From: Actinomortierella ambigua
Taxonomy: Eukaryota > Mortierellomycota > Mortierellomycetes > Mortierellales > Mortierellaceae
Assembly: GCA_016098155.1 (NCBI GenBank)
Contig: JAAAJB010000006.1
Location: 89,285 to 153,284, forward strand
Reading direction: 5' to 3'
DNA length: 64,000 nt
Positions within the stretch are counted from its first letter, which is position 1, and each line of letters opens with the position of its first letter. This document shows, one piece after another, positions 10,799-22,977 of the stretch. The position numbers and the translations under genes are program-made. Below the pieces are notes generated by a model. It saw only the letters and a list, made by a program, of their open reading frames with translations, did no database searches and was not told the DNA's origin.

Positions 10799-11925
10799 GG
10801 CAGGTGTCGGCTGGTGACGAGATTAGGCGCAATATGAATGTAAAAGGGCAGGTTGATGCAGTTATGAGAAGAATCGCACACTCTGTGCGACGCGTTGTGT
10901 TGTCAGGGAGTGTTTTCGGGCGGCAGCCATAATATGACTGCGATTCCCTTTGTGCGAGGCCCAGAATCATGGCCCTGTCGAACAAGCCGAGTCGGATGGT
11001 CCGAGCATGCCCTGAACTGGCTGGGGATAGAGGGGTTCATCGCATTGGCCAACTAGTCACTCTGCAACAAAAGAATAGTGTCTTGGCATCCCGCCCCTCT
11101 GTCTGCGGCGCGGAGAGGGACATGACATGCTGGTGGAGGACCGCAGGGGGAGAAGTGGCTCTGTCCACACGCCGCTTGGGGCATCCACGAAAGGCAAAAG
11201 TTGGGGTTGGCTTGCTTGCTGAGTTGATCCGATTGCTCACTCATCGCACTCGCTCGCACTCTCATTCATTCCTACTCACTCATTCTTTCTCTCTTTCTTT
11301 ACGCATTCACCTTCTTCCTCTCTCGCTTCACCTTTACCTGGACAGGTCCCGCCCTGGCAGCGCTCCATTCCTCCCCTGTCCTATATTCACCCCCCTCCCC
11401 TTTGGTCCCTCTCTCTCTTTATGCGTTGTCCTATTTTGGACGGAAAAACTTGATCCGTCGCCTCGTGCGCTATTCCTCCACTCCCCACCCCTGCTGCCCA
11501 TCCACATCCTATACACCATCGTCCCCTTGCTGGCGTCGTAGTGGGGCTCGCTTGACAACCATTCTACTGCAGTCTTACTCCTTGCCCTGGTCTTTCATCT
11601 TTTTCTTTTTTCGGCAACTGTTCGTCGCATTCCTCAGCGTCTGCTGCGTTTGGCTATCACCTGTTGCAGTTTGTGTTGCTGAGGTGGTGAGGTGAAGAGG
11701 AGGGTTCAACCACCTCCTTTCAGATAATCATCCTTGCTTCTCTTGTTGGCCTTTCATCTTTTTCTTCGCTTGTTCTCCTACCCACCTTTTTTTTTCTTCA
11801 CAAACACCTCTCTATACCCTTTGTGCATCGCTTAAATTGGACCCTTGTTTTTTTCCCAGCTTCATATATATAGCTTTTATTTCAGTTCATTCATTATTCA
11901 GCCAACTCTATCCTTACACCTCAAC
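10799..11925. promoter_or_regulatory. 1.1-kb divergent intergenic region (CENP-O-like / PL14 lyase)
   Basis: Separates two divergently transcribed genes. From 11220 to 11830 it is strongly C/T-rich on the plus strand, a typical fungal core-promoter and leader composition for the downstream lyase gene. No open frame here shows coding character. Confidence 0.55.
11864..11872 (+). promoter_or_regulatory. TATA-like box upstream of the PL14 lyase gene
   Basis: TATATATAG, about 60 bp upstream of the chosen ATG at 11926 and just after a long pyrimidine tract. The position fits a TATA element with a short 5' UTR. It also argues against the in-frame ATG at 11845, which lies upstream of this box. Confidence 0.45.
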
Positions 11926-13474
11926 ATGCATGCACAAACAAGCAGCCGTCCCAAAAAGACCCTGTCGTCCTTGTGTCGGACCGTCTTGATCGCCTCTTGT
12001 TATCTCGCCATCGTGGTCGCCGCAGACCCACTCACGACCGACCAGATCTTTGCTCAGTACGGCTTTCTCCAAAAGTGGGTGGCCCCCATGCCATCAAAGC
12101 CTCTCGGTCCCAACAATCCCTCCAATGCCACCATGACACCTGCGGGTGCCAAAGTCGAGCTAGAAGGTGGTGACACTGGGAGTCTGGACCTCGGGAGCAA
12201 GGCTGCCACGAACGGTCATCGCGCTCCGGCCGATACTGGCGAAGGATTTGTCGTCGACAATTGGCGGACGACCTACAAGTCCATCCAGATTGGCGGCAAA
12301 AACATTGCGTTTGTGCCAGATCCCATCATACCAACACCACCACTGTCACTCAACGCTAATACCACTACCAACAGCAGCCAAGTCTTGCAGGTGTACTATC
12401 CAAAGGGGTCCTATGTCCCCTCGCTGGGCTCGGTCACTGGAGGAACTCAATTTTATGCAACTCCATTTGGCGCCAACGTTTCCTTCCAGTCCATGATGAT
12501 TTCGTATGAGGTGGCCTTCCCTGCAGGCTTCAATTATGTCCTGGGCGGAAAGTTGCCTGGCGTCTACGGTGGTGCGTCCTATGACGGCTGCTCGGGTGGT
12601 GTCCAATCAACGGGGTCCAATTGCTTGACCATGCGTATGATGTGGCGCCAAAGTGGCGTCGGTGAAGGTGAGTTGATATCCACAGGAAAAAAAAAGGGAG
12701 AGGGAGAAGAAGAAGAGGAAGAGGAAGGAGGGGTGAAGGGGAAAACCCCAGGATACCAACCTTGTAATGTTTGATAATATTTGTCGTGCTATTGGCCCGA
12801 AGGCTCCACTCATCTGCAGGTCTGGAGCCATGTGCACGTTTTCCTGGCGTAGTGTTGATTTTCCCCCTTTCTTCTCCCCCTTTTCTTGCCTGTTGCACGT
12901 GTGGTGTTACGGGGGATCAAAATTTACAGTCTACGCATATATTCCAAGCAACACAAAGTTTTGCAAGGACTCCAATGTCCAATGCAACGACGTTTACGGC
13001 ACGTCGATCGGCCGCGGCACCGTCTTCTTTGCGCCGAACCAATGGACGCGGATCGATATCGTGATGCAGCTCAACGACCCCGCGGGTTTGTCGAACGGCA
13101 AGCTAGCCGTCTATCTCAACGGCAACAAGGTCGTCGACATGGCCACTCTCTCTTATCGGTCCACGGGCATGGTCGCCTTCCACGGACTCATGTTCTCCTC
13201 CTTCTTTGGTGGCTCCGACGAAACCTACGCCACTCCGGTCGACCAATACATTTATTTTAAAAACATCCGGATGGCTGTTGGCCCAGAGGCCAAACTGTAT
13301 GAAGGCAGTGGAACAAGCGCTGCGTCCCTCCTCACTTCGCCATGGCGACAGCTACCGTCGTTGCCATCTCGAATTCAGTCGAGTTGGCTTGCTTGTTTCC
13401 TCGCCTTGATCTCACCATCGACTTTGGCGGGTGCCTTCATGTGGATTACCGTGCTCACCTGGCAGGTCCTCTAA
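11926..13474 (+). CDS. Secreted polysaccharide lyase family 14-type protein, probably GPI-anchored
   Basis: Two exons, 11926-12667 and 12930-13474, with a 262-bp intron (donor GTGAGT, acceptor TTACAG), give 428 residues. The N-terminus has basic residues followed by a hydrophobic core ending near IVVAADPL, a good signal peptide. The middle carries hallmarks of the fungal PL14-like jelly-roll domain: FPAGFNYVLGGKLPGVYGG, then a Cys-rich GCSGG segment, LTMRMMWRQSGVGEVYAYIP, NQWTRIDIVMQLND, and GKLAVYLNGNKVVD. PL14 enzymes cleave uronic-acid polymers such as alginate or glucuronan; the substrate here cannot be read. The C-terminus is a Ser/Pro-rich stretch followed by a hydrophobic tail ending in TLAGAFMWITVLTWQVL, which resembles a GPI-anchor signal. 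It may therefore act at the cell wall. Several Asn-X-Thr/Ser sites are present. Confidence 0.8.
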
Positions 13475-13622
13475 TCACACACTACTGCCCTCCAGTGTGC
13501 TCTGCCATTTAAATTTTTCTCATCTAAACCTTTAAACACCACCTATGACGAGTAAAATCCTTCTTCTCCATCATCTTTCTCTTCTTCCTTACTCGGCCTG
13601 TTTATTGAATTCCTCACTGTAT

Positions 13623-16600
13623 TTATAACAAATCACCTTGAGGAGTAGGTGCTGAAGCCAGCGTGATAGCATGCTGGGCCTTGAGCTTCTTTTGGGTAAA
13701 AGGCGTCTTGCACTTGAGAATCATCACCTCATCCTTGACGCGTGCTGTAACTGTGATTTTTTGACGATGCACAATGCAGGAGCAGATGGGAACGACGGGC
13801 GATGGTCCTCCTGCAGCTGTCGAGGAAACCGAGGCAAGTGATGAGGATGAAGGTGCTGGTGCTGCCCCTCCACCTCCTGTTGTAGTGGTTGTGGCAAGGG
13901 TTGGAGTCGTGGAGATGGCAGACAGCGTCGGTGAAATAGCGGAAGAAGCCAATGACGAAGATGTAGAACGCTGTCGCGAGAGCGAAGAGGCCGTGTTGCT
14001 ACCGTGGATCCGCAAGGCGTCGATGCCGCCCATCAACACTGCCACACGGCTGAATCCTGATCTTACAAGCGCCGTTGCAAACTAATGTTTTCCAGAGTAG
14101 TGTAGTGAAGGGCAATTGTGGTGCCATGGTAAGCAAAACAAAGGGCGCAATAAAGAATAAAAAAAAAAGTAGTCCATATGCAGTGCGTAGAAAAGAATAG
14201 TTACCTCTGGTCCAGAGTCGCCCTTGTTCGCCACTACGACGATATATTTCTTCTTGATGATCATCTTGAGCACATGTACCAACAAATCCAAGTGGCCAGG
14301 AACGAGGTGAATCGACAATGGATAGTGTCCACTCAAGTACCTGAATATACATAAATCGAAGTAAATCAACATTAGATTTTCCTAGCCCGTTTTTTTTTGT
14401 TCTCTCTCCAAAGGAGAAAGGGAAGAGGAAAACAAACCACGATCGACTTACTCAGACTCTGGGCGAATGTCAATGACCAGCACTTGCTGCCGCATGCGGA
14501 TCAGGTCTGAACGATGAATCCGAGGTGCCAACTCGACATTGAGTACCTCGATCGGCAGCGGTTCCTCCCACCAATAATTCTCTGGATGGTTCCTGCCGAG
14601 TTCCAGCGAGCGACGTCCCCCTGCATTGGCATTTCCTGTTGTTGCCGATGATGGTGTTGTTGTTGATGTTATTGTCTCCTGCTGCTCACCTTGACCTGCA
14701 GCAGTAGCAGTAGCAGTAGCAGCAGCAGCGCCAGTCGCAGCGGCAGTAGAGGATGTCCAGGCCCCACCTCCACTCTGAGCCATCGTCGTGGACGCTGTCC
14801 AATCGTCCGGCGAGGCAGCGACACGGCGCTGCTCGCGCGACTCGGCATCGTACGACAGCCAGCAAGTCGAGGGTGGCGTGGCTCGGCACATGGCCAGAGC
14901 GGTCTCGATGCACTTTTCAATATCCATCTCTGGGAACGTTCCGGAAAAGATGCCGATCGCCTCGTTGAACTCGGAACGAAGCAGTTCCGCACGGAATTGT
15001 TGCAGGATGGCGATCCCCACGAACAACGGTAGCGACGAAGGACCCACCAGGATCTTGTCCCAGAGGTGGTAGATCTTATCCAACGGGAAGATGTCTAATC
15101 CACATCCAATCCAATGGAGAGGAGGGGGGGGGGCGAGAGAAGAGAGAGGATGGTTTAGTGTAACGAATATATAAACAAAAAACTGCCCTCCTCATATTGA
15201 GGTTGCAGAGACTTACGAGTAAACAGGGTCATGAACCACGAGATGGTGTAGAGCTGAGGAACAAACGCGATATAGTCAAGATGCGCCGACAGCTCTGGGT
15301 CGTGGAAAGAGAGCATGTGACGAAAGATGGCGAGGTACTCATGGATGACTTTGGAGTTATCGTGCAGGAACATGTCCTTGAGGTATTTCGGCAGAAATTG
15401 TTGAATGCAAGCAAATGCAAGTGCTTCGTCATTAAAGTTGAGAGTCAAGAAAGGAGCACAACATGAATCCAGACCTAGTCGTAGTCATATCCGAGGCGTG
15501 ATTAGAAAAAGAAAAAAAGAAAGAAGAAAGAGTGAGAAACAAAAAGCTGACATAGCACGCCACTTCTGAGGAACTATTGATATTGAGAGCAGCGAACTTA
15601 CCTTGCCAGTATGCCTGGTGCTCGTTGGCCTCGACCCATGTCTTCAAAATCCGAGTCAGCTTTTCGTGCCCGGCCTGTGAGAACATGAGTTGATTGTACT
15701 GATGACACCGGGGTACGTCTACGATCATGATAGTACAGGTTTATCGGAGGTTGCTCAGTAAAAAAAGGTCATGCAAATGTCTTGGTGGCCAATCATGTCC
15801 AGTCATGCATTGTAAATCTTACCAAGTTCAATCTGCCGGTCGGTGGGTCGTTCACTCGACTTGTCAAAGCTGTAGTACTGCCCCTGATAGTCGCCCACAA
15901 CCCGCAGGATTGCAGCCCACACCTTGCCCCTCAGCAATGGCGGAATATCAATCTTTGCATGGTGCAAAATCTCGTCCCGAGAGGCTGGATACTGAAGGAG
16001 TAAATCCGTATACATGGACAACCGATGATATTGGTATCCAAGATCCTTCTCGCGGATCGACAGAGGCACTTTTGTGCGTGTCTTGGTCGGTTGCTGAGAT
16101 AGCGGTGCCGATGCTCCGTGCGTGCTAAGAAGAGAATTGGCCCCAGCAGCCGATGGAATGCCGGCCATACCTCCTATTGCACGAAGTCCTTCGCCGCCTC
16201 CACTCATCATCGATGTCGTTGTTGTCGATTCTCCTGAACCCTGTGCTGTGTCCGGGTAAATGAGAGAGTTGCTGCTACTCGTGGGTGTCATGGTGTCGAC
16301 CAAAAAATTAATCTCGTCTGGATCTGTGAACAAGAAGTAGTCCGTGTCCCATGAAAACTGGTTCTTGTTGGGCTCATGGGTCGATCGAATAATCTCAGTC
16401 TCAAGGTCATCGAGTGGTAGGATGCATGGTTTATCTGAGAAGAGATCCGCTGGGTCGCTGATCACTCCATGACGCCCTGGAGAGCCGATCTTGCCGTCCA
16501 GCTGTTGTTGTTGAGCGTGTGAAGACAAGTGAGAATGTCCGCCGCCGCCGCCGTTGATTCCATTGCTACCAGCTCTAAAGCCTTTCGGGTCATCGCCGAC

Positions 16601-18313
16601 TTGAACGATGGCTGGCAAGAGTTGGATGGTTGGTGTCCCGATGAGGCGCCCATTCTTCCGGAATTGCACTTCAACATCGCCCCCCGCAAGTTTCCACAAG
16701 TAGAACACTTGAGAAAGGGGCATTCGGTCCAAAAGTCCACTCATCTTTGGTTGCAACGATCTGTTTTGGGCATCCTTTGATAACTCCTGGCTTGTATTCG
16801 ATCCTTCATGACCCTCGACCTCCTCTGGCCGCTCGCGGCTCTCGTTCAATTCTCTCCGCAATCGATCCACTCGGCCTTCAAAATCGGGTAATGTGGAAGA
16901 AAGCAACGAAAGGGAAGATGTCGGCTTTGACCCAGTGCCGTCCGTGGCCATCGCGTCTCCGTTCTGGCGGCGCCCAGACAACTGCACAAACTCGTGCTCA
17001 CGAATGTGATGAATATCCTTGACACGATCCCGGCTCAAAGATAGACACAGACGAAGGAAGTCATGAACTTGTTGCTGCTCCGGGGGCTGATCAGACAACA
17101 CATCTCTGTCCTCTTCTAGGTACGGCGTTGTCATCGTCGTCTTGCGTGGCTTTCTTCCTGTGGCGAGATACTCCAGCACAATAGGGTTGATGCCGATTTT
17201 TGGGTGTTGACCTTGTTGGCTGTAGCAGGCTTGAATCCAGTCAGTTTCCTTCACTGCTAGCACACGGATGGCAAACAGAGATGCCACGAGTTCGTCCAGA
17301 TCCGACTTCTCCTTTTGCCAAAACTTTTCGCCAAGCAGCAACTCCGTCATAATCACGCCTAGGGACCATAGGTCGAGCGAGGCATCTCGGAATGCTGAGG
17401 GTGACGTTTGCGACTGGGTTAGCGCTCTTGGAGAAAGGTAGTGGGGATCGCCAATGTTAAACTCGACTAGGCTGCCGTCCTTGGTCATGTTGTACAAGCC
17501 ATAGTTGGACAGCTTAACATCGCCCTCAAGGTTCAGTAGCACGTTGCTCAACGTCATAGATCGATGTACAACGCCGCGATCATAGAGATAAGTCAATCCA
17601 TCCAAGATTTGTCCTGTCCATTTTCGTATCCTTTCGACGTCCACGCTGTGAACGGTCAAGTAGAGAAGAAGCACAGAAGGAGATGCATGGGTCTATTGTT
17701 AGATCAGATGAAAACGTTGTGGAGATGCACCCAATGAACACCGTCTTATTGCGCATGCCATGAACTGGATTTTCAGGTCTGAAGCCCATACCCTTTTGAA
17801 GACGCATCCTCATCGTGATCCTGCAAGACTAGTTGCAGACTGCGATTGAAATGCTCGGACACGACGAAAAGCCGATCTATTTTCGAACGTGATAAGAGAT
17901 GGTTAGCTTTCATAGATCTTGGATCAATGCAGGTACCCATTTACTGACGAGGTCGAGCAAACGGCAGCTACTGACCTCGTTTGCCCTTGGAGATCTCGAT
18001 GTACTCGCATAATTGGGGGTGAGAGAGGCTCTACAGGTGATGAAAGAGAAAGTTGCAATAATAAGGTAAAATACACGAATTGAATCATTGTTAGAGGGAT
18101 GCTCATTAGGTAGCAGTAGGAGTTTTCGCGCGTCTCGATATATCATACCTTGAGGTACTGGAACTGACCGATGATATATGCTGTGGACGGAGGCTCCCCT
18201 GACAAGTCGTCACCTTCTCTAGTCCGAGCGCAGAAGGAAATGGCGCCGAGACCTGCTCCATGCGTCGATGCATGTCGATGCAGCTCTGCGCATGCTCCAA
18301 ACGTCGCCATCAT
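13623..18313 (-). CDS. TBCK: TBCK: pseudokinase-TBC-rhodanese protein
   Basis: Nine exons on the minus strand: 18313-18149, 18030-17976, 17876-17792, 17645-15823, 15718-15602, 15474-15217, 15094-14452, 14340-14205, 14081-13623. Every junction keeps frame, giving 1246 residues (human TBCK is about 890). Domain order matches TBCK. The N-terminal kinase fold is catalytically dead: the HRD motif reads HRS (about residue 130) and DFG reads NYG (about 149). The TBC Rab-GAP domain is at about 675-940 and keeps both catalytic fingers, Arg in DVPRCHQY (about 712) and Gln in YWQG (about 748). A C-terminal rhodanese-like domain (about 1030-1120) lacks an active-site Cys (ANKGDSGPE). Additions relative to human are a Gln/Gly/Ser-rich linker (about 450-620), an Ala/Thr repeat (about 980-1010) and a low-complexity tail. 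TBCK is a Rab-GAP-like trafficking and mTOR-linked protein and a FERRY-complex subunit in mammals. Of the two adjacent ATGs at 18313 and 18310, either could serve. Confidence 0.93.
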
Positions 18314-18508
18314 GAGAGTCAGAAAGAGTGCGATGACCCCCTGCAGCTGACTCCGGCATCACATGCATGTGTTGAGCGTGCCAGTCACGCCACCCAACTG
18401 GGGGGAAAAAAAGCTACATCATCAGTTTTGCATTACAACACGTCAGGCACAACGAACACGCACACACCCCTCTTACCATCCTTTCTCCATCGCCAACTCA
18501 GGAACAAC
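18314..18508. promoter_or_regulatory. 195-bp bidirectional promoter (TBCK / DCTN5)
   Basis: The start codons of TBCK (18313, minus) and dynactin subunit 5 (18509, plus) are only 195 bp apart. Both promoters and both 5' UTRs must lie here, which makes co-regulation plausible (inference). No TATA box is obvious. Confidence 0.6.
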
Positions 18509-19526
18509 ATGGATTTGCCCGTCGTGCATTATAGCAAGTCAGAGTATATTGAAACTGTAAGCGGCAATGGAGCTGGGTAGTGACACGTATGACCCCCTAG
18601 TAAGCGCAAGCTCACACATATCCGCTGTCTTAAATAGGACACAGGCAACAAAGTCTCTCGCAAGTCTATCATTTGTGGAAGTCAGAACATTGTTCTTGGT
18701 GGCAAGGTAGTTAGAGACACACTTTCAACGCGTCTCACTATATGCATTGGCTGTCTCTTGCAGCAAACAACCCGTTTTGTATCGTTTTGTTCACCAAAAT
18801 ATCGTTCATTTTGCGGAGAGTAGACAATGATGCAGACAGGGAGCGTCATTCGAGGAGACTTGCGAAGGATAGGTACAGGCAGTCCCACAGTGGTATCAAT
18901 TGGACGGTATTGTCTGCTATCACAAGGATGCGTTATCCGGCCACCATGCAAGGTTTATCGAGGGTATGTTTAAAATATCGTATCGCCGCTAATTGTCGTT
19001 GGCAGTGCAAGTTTAAGGACCATGACATTGATAGGTCTTTGTCACTTTTCTCGCCATCATTGTTTCTTTTTTTTTTTTCGCTCCAAAGAATGTTCAGTTA
19101 CTACCCGATGAAGATTGGAGACCATGTCACCATTGGTGAACGGAGTGTCGTCCAGGCAGCTCAGATTGGCTCATATGTTCAAATTGGCAAGGACTGCGTC
19201 ATTGGTCGGTTTGTCATCATCAAGGATTGCTGTAAAATTGAGGACAACACAGTCATTCCTCCGAACGCCGTTGTACCATCCTTCAGCGTTTACCGTGGGT
19301 CACCAGGTAGGAGAGACATATCGATAAATTGGGATGTAATATCACAATCTGCTTGCAAGGGCAGTCCGTCATCTTGAGCCCACCCTCAACTGTTTCCCTC
19401 TTTTATTTATGTGTTAATAAAATAGGCAAAGTAGTGGATGAATTGCCAGAGAGTATTCAGGAGGTGATGGAGGCGAAGACGAAGGACCATTATGCCAAAT
19501 TTATCCCAAACACAGAGACTAGGTAG
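18509..19526 (+). CDS. DCTN5: Dynactin subunit 5 (p25)
   Basis: Five exons: 18509-18556, 18638-18706, 18824-18963, 19089-19306, 19426-19526, with introns of 81, 117, 125 and 119 bp, encode 191 residues (human p25 is 182). The conserved start [20 protein letters not shown], the block [28 protein letters not shown], and [20 protein letters not shown] match p25 closely. The left-handed beta-helix hexapeptide repeats are visible in [20 protein letters not shown]. It is a pointed-end subunit of dynactin that, with p62, p27 and Arp11, helps link dynein to early endosomes in filamentous fungi. The exon-3 acceptor was chosen at 18823 because it restores a 13-residue block (TMMQTG...) equal in length to the human one. 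It is head-to-head with TBCK. Confidence 0.95.
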
Positions 19527-19546
19527 ACCAAAGATGACTTCCGCTA

Positions 19547-19798
19547 CAAGGAGTGCGGCCAGTATACCAACCTTGCGTTATCAACAACTGCTTTTCAGAA
19601 GCCCTTGCTTACCGACATCAATGCAACATATTGGTATTAAGAGTTCTTATGAGCGTAGCTATCTGCATTCTTCAAATCGTGGTATTTTTATGGTCAGGGG
19701 ACGAAGGTGATAAAGGTGTTGGAGTATACAGCAGGAGCACAGTATCGCTTGATCACAGTGTGCTCCGAGAAACAAATCTTGGCGGCCCGCACTCCTTG
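19547..19798. mobile_element. 252-bp MITE-like element with TA duplication
   Basis: Terminal inverted repeats CAAGGAGTGCGGCC (19547-19560) and, as its complement with one inserted base, GGCCCGCACTCCTTG (19784-19798). Both outer ends abut TA (19545-19546 and 19799-19800), the target duplication of Tc1/mariner/pogo elements. The interior has no credible transposase frame, so the element is non-autonomous. It begins 20 bp after the DCTN5 stop codon and so probably sits in or near its 3' UTR. No second copy was seen in the window. Confidence 0.6.
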
Positions 19799-22700
19799 TA
19801 TTATTGAGAGGCAGTCAGATTACAGGCTATTGACCACGAGTGGTGGCATAGTGGTGTCGTAGAGACAATGTAAAAGGCTGTCAGTTGGTGTCAATATGCG
19901 GGCGCTACTCGCTGGCAGGCCAAGGGATTATGTTCAATCATACCGAAGGCGGAACATCAGGATAAAGACAGGTTCCCCATTCTAGTTCACGTTTGGAGTT
20001 ACCATTAATTTGGTGGGTTGGGCGACAATATTCAACCCATTATCATATTCACGTTAAAGTTGGGGGAGGACACCACGAACTTTGAAGGCCTTTCGTGGAA
20101 GGGAGACTCGTTGTGCTGAGAATACCTGCATAGTATAGTTTCTATTGTGTTATAGCAACGTCTCATGCGCTGTTGGGGGAAGAAGAGGAAGGGGCTTGGT
20201 AAGCGTACCCAAACATCCTATTGCATAGGATTCGATTCGTCCATTCTTCTCTAAACTGACACTTTAGACTGTAATTCATCAGCACGTTTCTCTCTTATTT
20301 TATTTTTGGCGTCTGTTAGAACCAACTGACCAACAGCTCGCCGAATCGAGAAGAGCTGTAAGGATCTCGCGGATGATATTCAATGCTTTTAGTGCTTATT
20401 GTCATGTTGGCCCAAGCCAACTGTTCTCGCCCGTAATTCCGCTGAATTGTGCCCTCTATGGTACCCTACCTATGAACTCCTTCTGGCCATTGAACCGCAA
20501 CAAGTTGCTAAAGAGTAAGTGCCCCTTCGCAGTTGTATGTGTGCATGTGTGTGGTTTTTTTCACACGCACAAGCACCACATTACACTTCTTTTTTTTTCC
20601 ACCTTGGTGGTGCTCGCAAAGCTAAACAGTCGCGTGCCTCAGTATATCTGATTCTTACCCTCCTTTCCCCCATGGACGACCATTGATGCGCACGAAGAAT
20701 CACCATCTTCCGTCTCTTTTGAATATCCATATCGCACGTGAAAGGTAGCCAATTCGCGCGATTTTTTTTTCACCACCTCAAGATGTGGGCCAATCAATCA
20801 CGTTTGTTCTACTTGGCCTTGGAGAAGAAATTCGTTTACTGACTTTAATGTATGGCAAGTAACCCCTATCCACTGTAGACCACTCGCTGTACGGTTGGAT
20901 CAACCTCCCTATTTCATATACTTCCGAGGAGTACAGTGGACGCCATCCAGTGCTTTCAATACGTCCCACGGAACAGATAAACTGCTGGCGCCCCTTCCAT
21001 TTTTTTTTTTTTTACTGATAAAAATAATTTTGAATGAAAGCATGTTGTTGTGAAAGTCAAGCCTCGAGTGGTCGCGATCCCCATTCTAGGTGAGGCAAGC
21101 TCTTCTAGGAGGGAGGAGCGCCATGTTGAATATCAGTCTTCCACCAGGACCATTTTAGAATCGCTTATTCTACCATTCAGTTTCATATCTATAGCTAGCT
21201 CCACCACCATCTTAAACTATTCTTGAATGGCCGCGTATGGGGTTCTCTATTTGTGCACTGTTTTTTCTCGTCCCTGTTTGGTCCATCACACCCCATGACC
21301 AACAGAGATGATGTTTTTGAGGTACGTAGCGGGCACTTTAAATCATATGGTCACCGAAAAGGAAAATAGTTTTACGCACGGCGTCGAGTTTATTGTATTT
21401 TCTTAATAGGAGGGCGGGGAAGTATGGGGAGGGGCCAAGTTTAATTCAGGCACCCAGATCTTTACGATTATTACGAGAGAGCAAATTCTCTCCATTCGAC
21501 AGAGCCACTCGAGGGTGAGGAGGTGCAAGAGCCAACGTGTAACGAATGCAAATTTCTAGACACTCCTCCTTGCAGATCCAACCCCCATCTCGTCTTTCCA
21601 CTGCCAGAGTATGTCTTCCACCGTTGCTTGTGTTCCACGACTTGAATGCTCGATGACAAGAGCTGAAGTGGGGTAGGCAGTTGGGTTCTGGAAGAAGAAA
21701 AAAAAAGACCGAGAATGCACTTGTGTTTCATTCAGTGTCGTTTATATAACAACAGACACTTTGGCTAGTACGCGATGCAAATAGCGAAGGATGATGGTGT
21801 ATAAATCATTGATAACTGTCATGAATCTGGACACGCTGTGTCGAATGAAAAGTGCAGCATGCTGGCTGGCGAGGCCATGTCTATTCTAAGACGCGACTTA
21901 GCAGTGACTAAGTCGTAGCCCGGTTTGCTCGTGGCAGGTTTCTTACCACCGAGGAGAAACACCGGGTACCACTTGGACGCACAGATCGCAGAGAGATGAG
22001 TAAGGGGCCTCGAACAACAACAACGCGAGCAGAGTGAATTATGCATGAGACAGAGGATAGGGGGAGGAGGTTGCATGACCTTCTACGAATTACGAACGGG
22101 TGCCTGTTGGCTTCCTTCCTTCTACTGGACATATTGTTGGCCCAGGGATAGGAAGAGAGGAAGAGAGGGGCGTGGCGTGAGAGGAGGATGGACGGTGTGG
22201 AAAGTCTAGGGAGGGGTGAGACAAGGTGGAGAGAGGCGAGGCACGAGCGACGTTTTATTGACAGGGCGTTCATTTCTTGGGATGGGTACCTCCCTCGTGC
22301 CCGCCACTCTCCCTCGGGTCGGTCAGACCAAGTTCTCGGCAACCCAAGCGAGCCTTTGAAGGGAGGCGAGCACATTGGCCGAGCTAGGGCGAATAAGAGT
22401 GGGCGACGGAGGGAAAGCGAGGGGAAACACTCCACAACCCCACTCGAGAGGAGAGAGAGAGTGTGCATGTGTGCAACTGATAATCCAACAAACAAATGCA
22501 CGACCTTGCACACACACACACACAAAATAACAGAGAGCTTTCAATGGTGGCGAGTACACGAAAGTGCTTTATTTTCTCCGTTGGGGGTGAATCGTATCCT
22601 TTAAAAGCCTGAACATTCCTTTCCCTCCCTCGTCCTGCCTGTGCTCTTCTTTTCTTTCCACTCAACTCAAAAAAATCTCGTCTTGCATCTACTCTCTTCC

Positions 22701-22977
22701 TTCCTCTCACTCTCACTCTCTGTCGTTTGTGTGCCTTTCTCTGCCCTGTGCTCATTGCTCTTACTCTTTCTCCATTGCATTCCCCATTTCACCATTGTCA
22801 AACCATCTCTCGGTCTGCACAGTATCCAACGGCGCCAAAAATCACCCCTTCTACCCCCATTTTCTTTCCTGTCACCAGCTGCTTTGCTTCTCTGGATCAG
22901 CCATTGCTCCTCTCCTCTCCACTCACTTGCATACCCAACACGCCTCATAGCCAATTGACCTTCCAGCGACAGCAATC
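19799..22977. other. 3.2-kb intergenic region with one possible coding relic
   Basis: No complete gene supported. At 20325-20515 the plus strand stays open in one frame (contains LAESRRAVRISRMIFNAFSA and LFSPVIPLNCALYG) and then meets a GTAAGT-like site. It looks like a single orphan exon or gene fragment of unknown family. The stretch from about 22600 to 22977 is C/T-rich and is the likely promoter and leader of the CENP-B-like gene. A (CA)n run lies at about 22508-22524. Confidence 0.4.

Noticed and set aside
21908..22525. A 205-codon minus-strand frame upstream of the CENP-B-like gene
   Set aside because: Arg/Ser/Leu-rich frame overlapping (CA)n and GA-rich promoter DNA; other frames are equally open.
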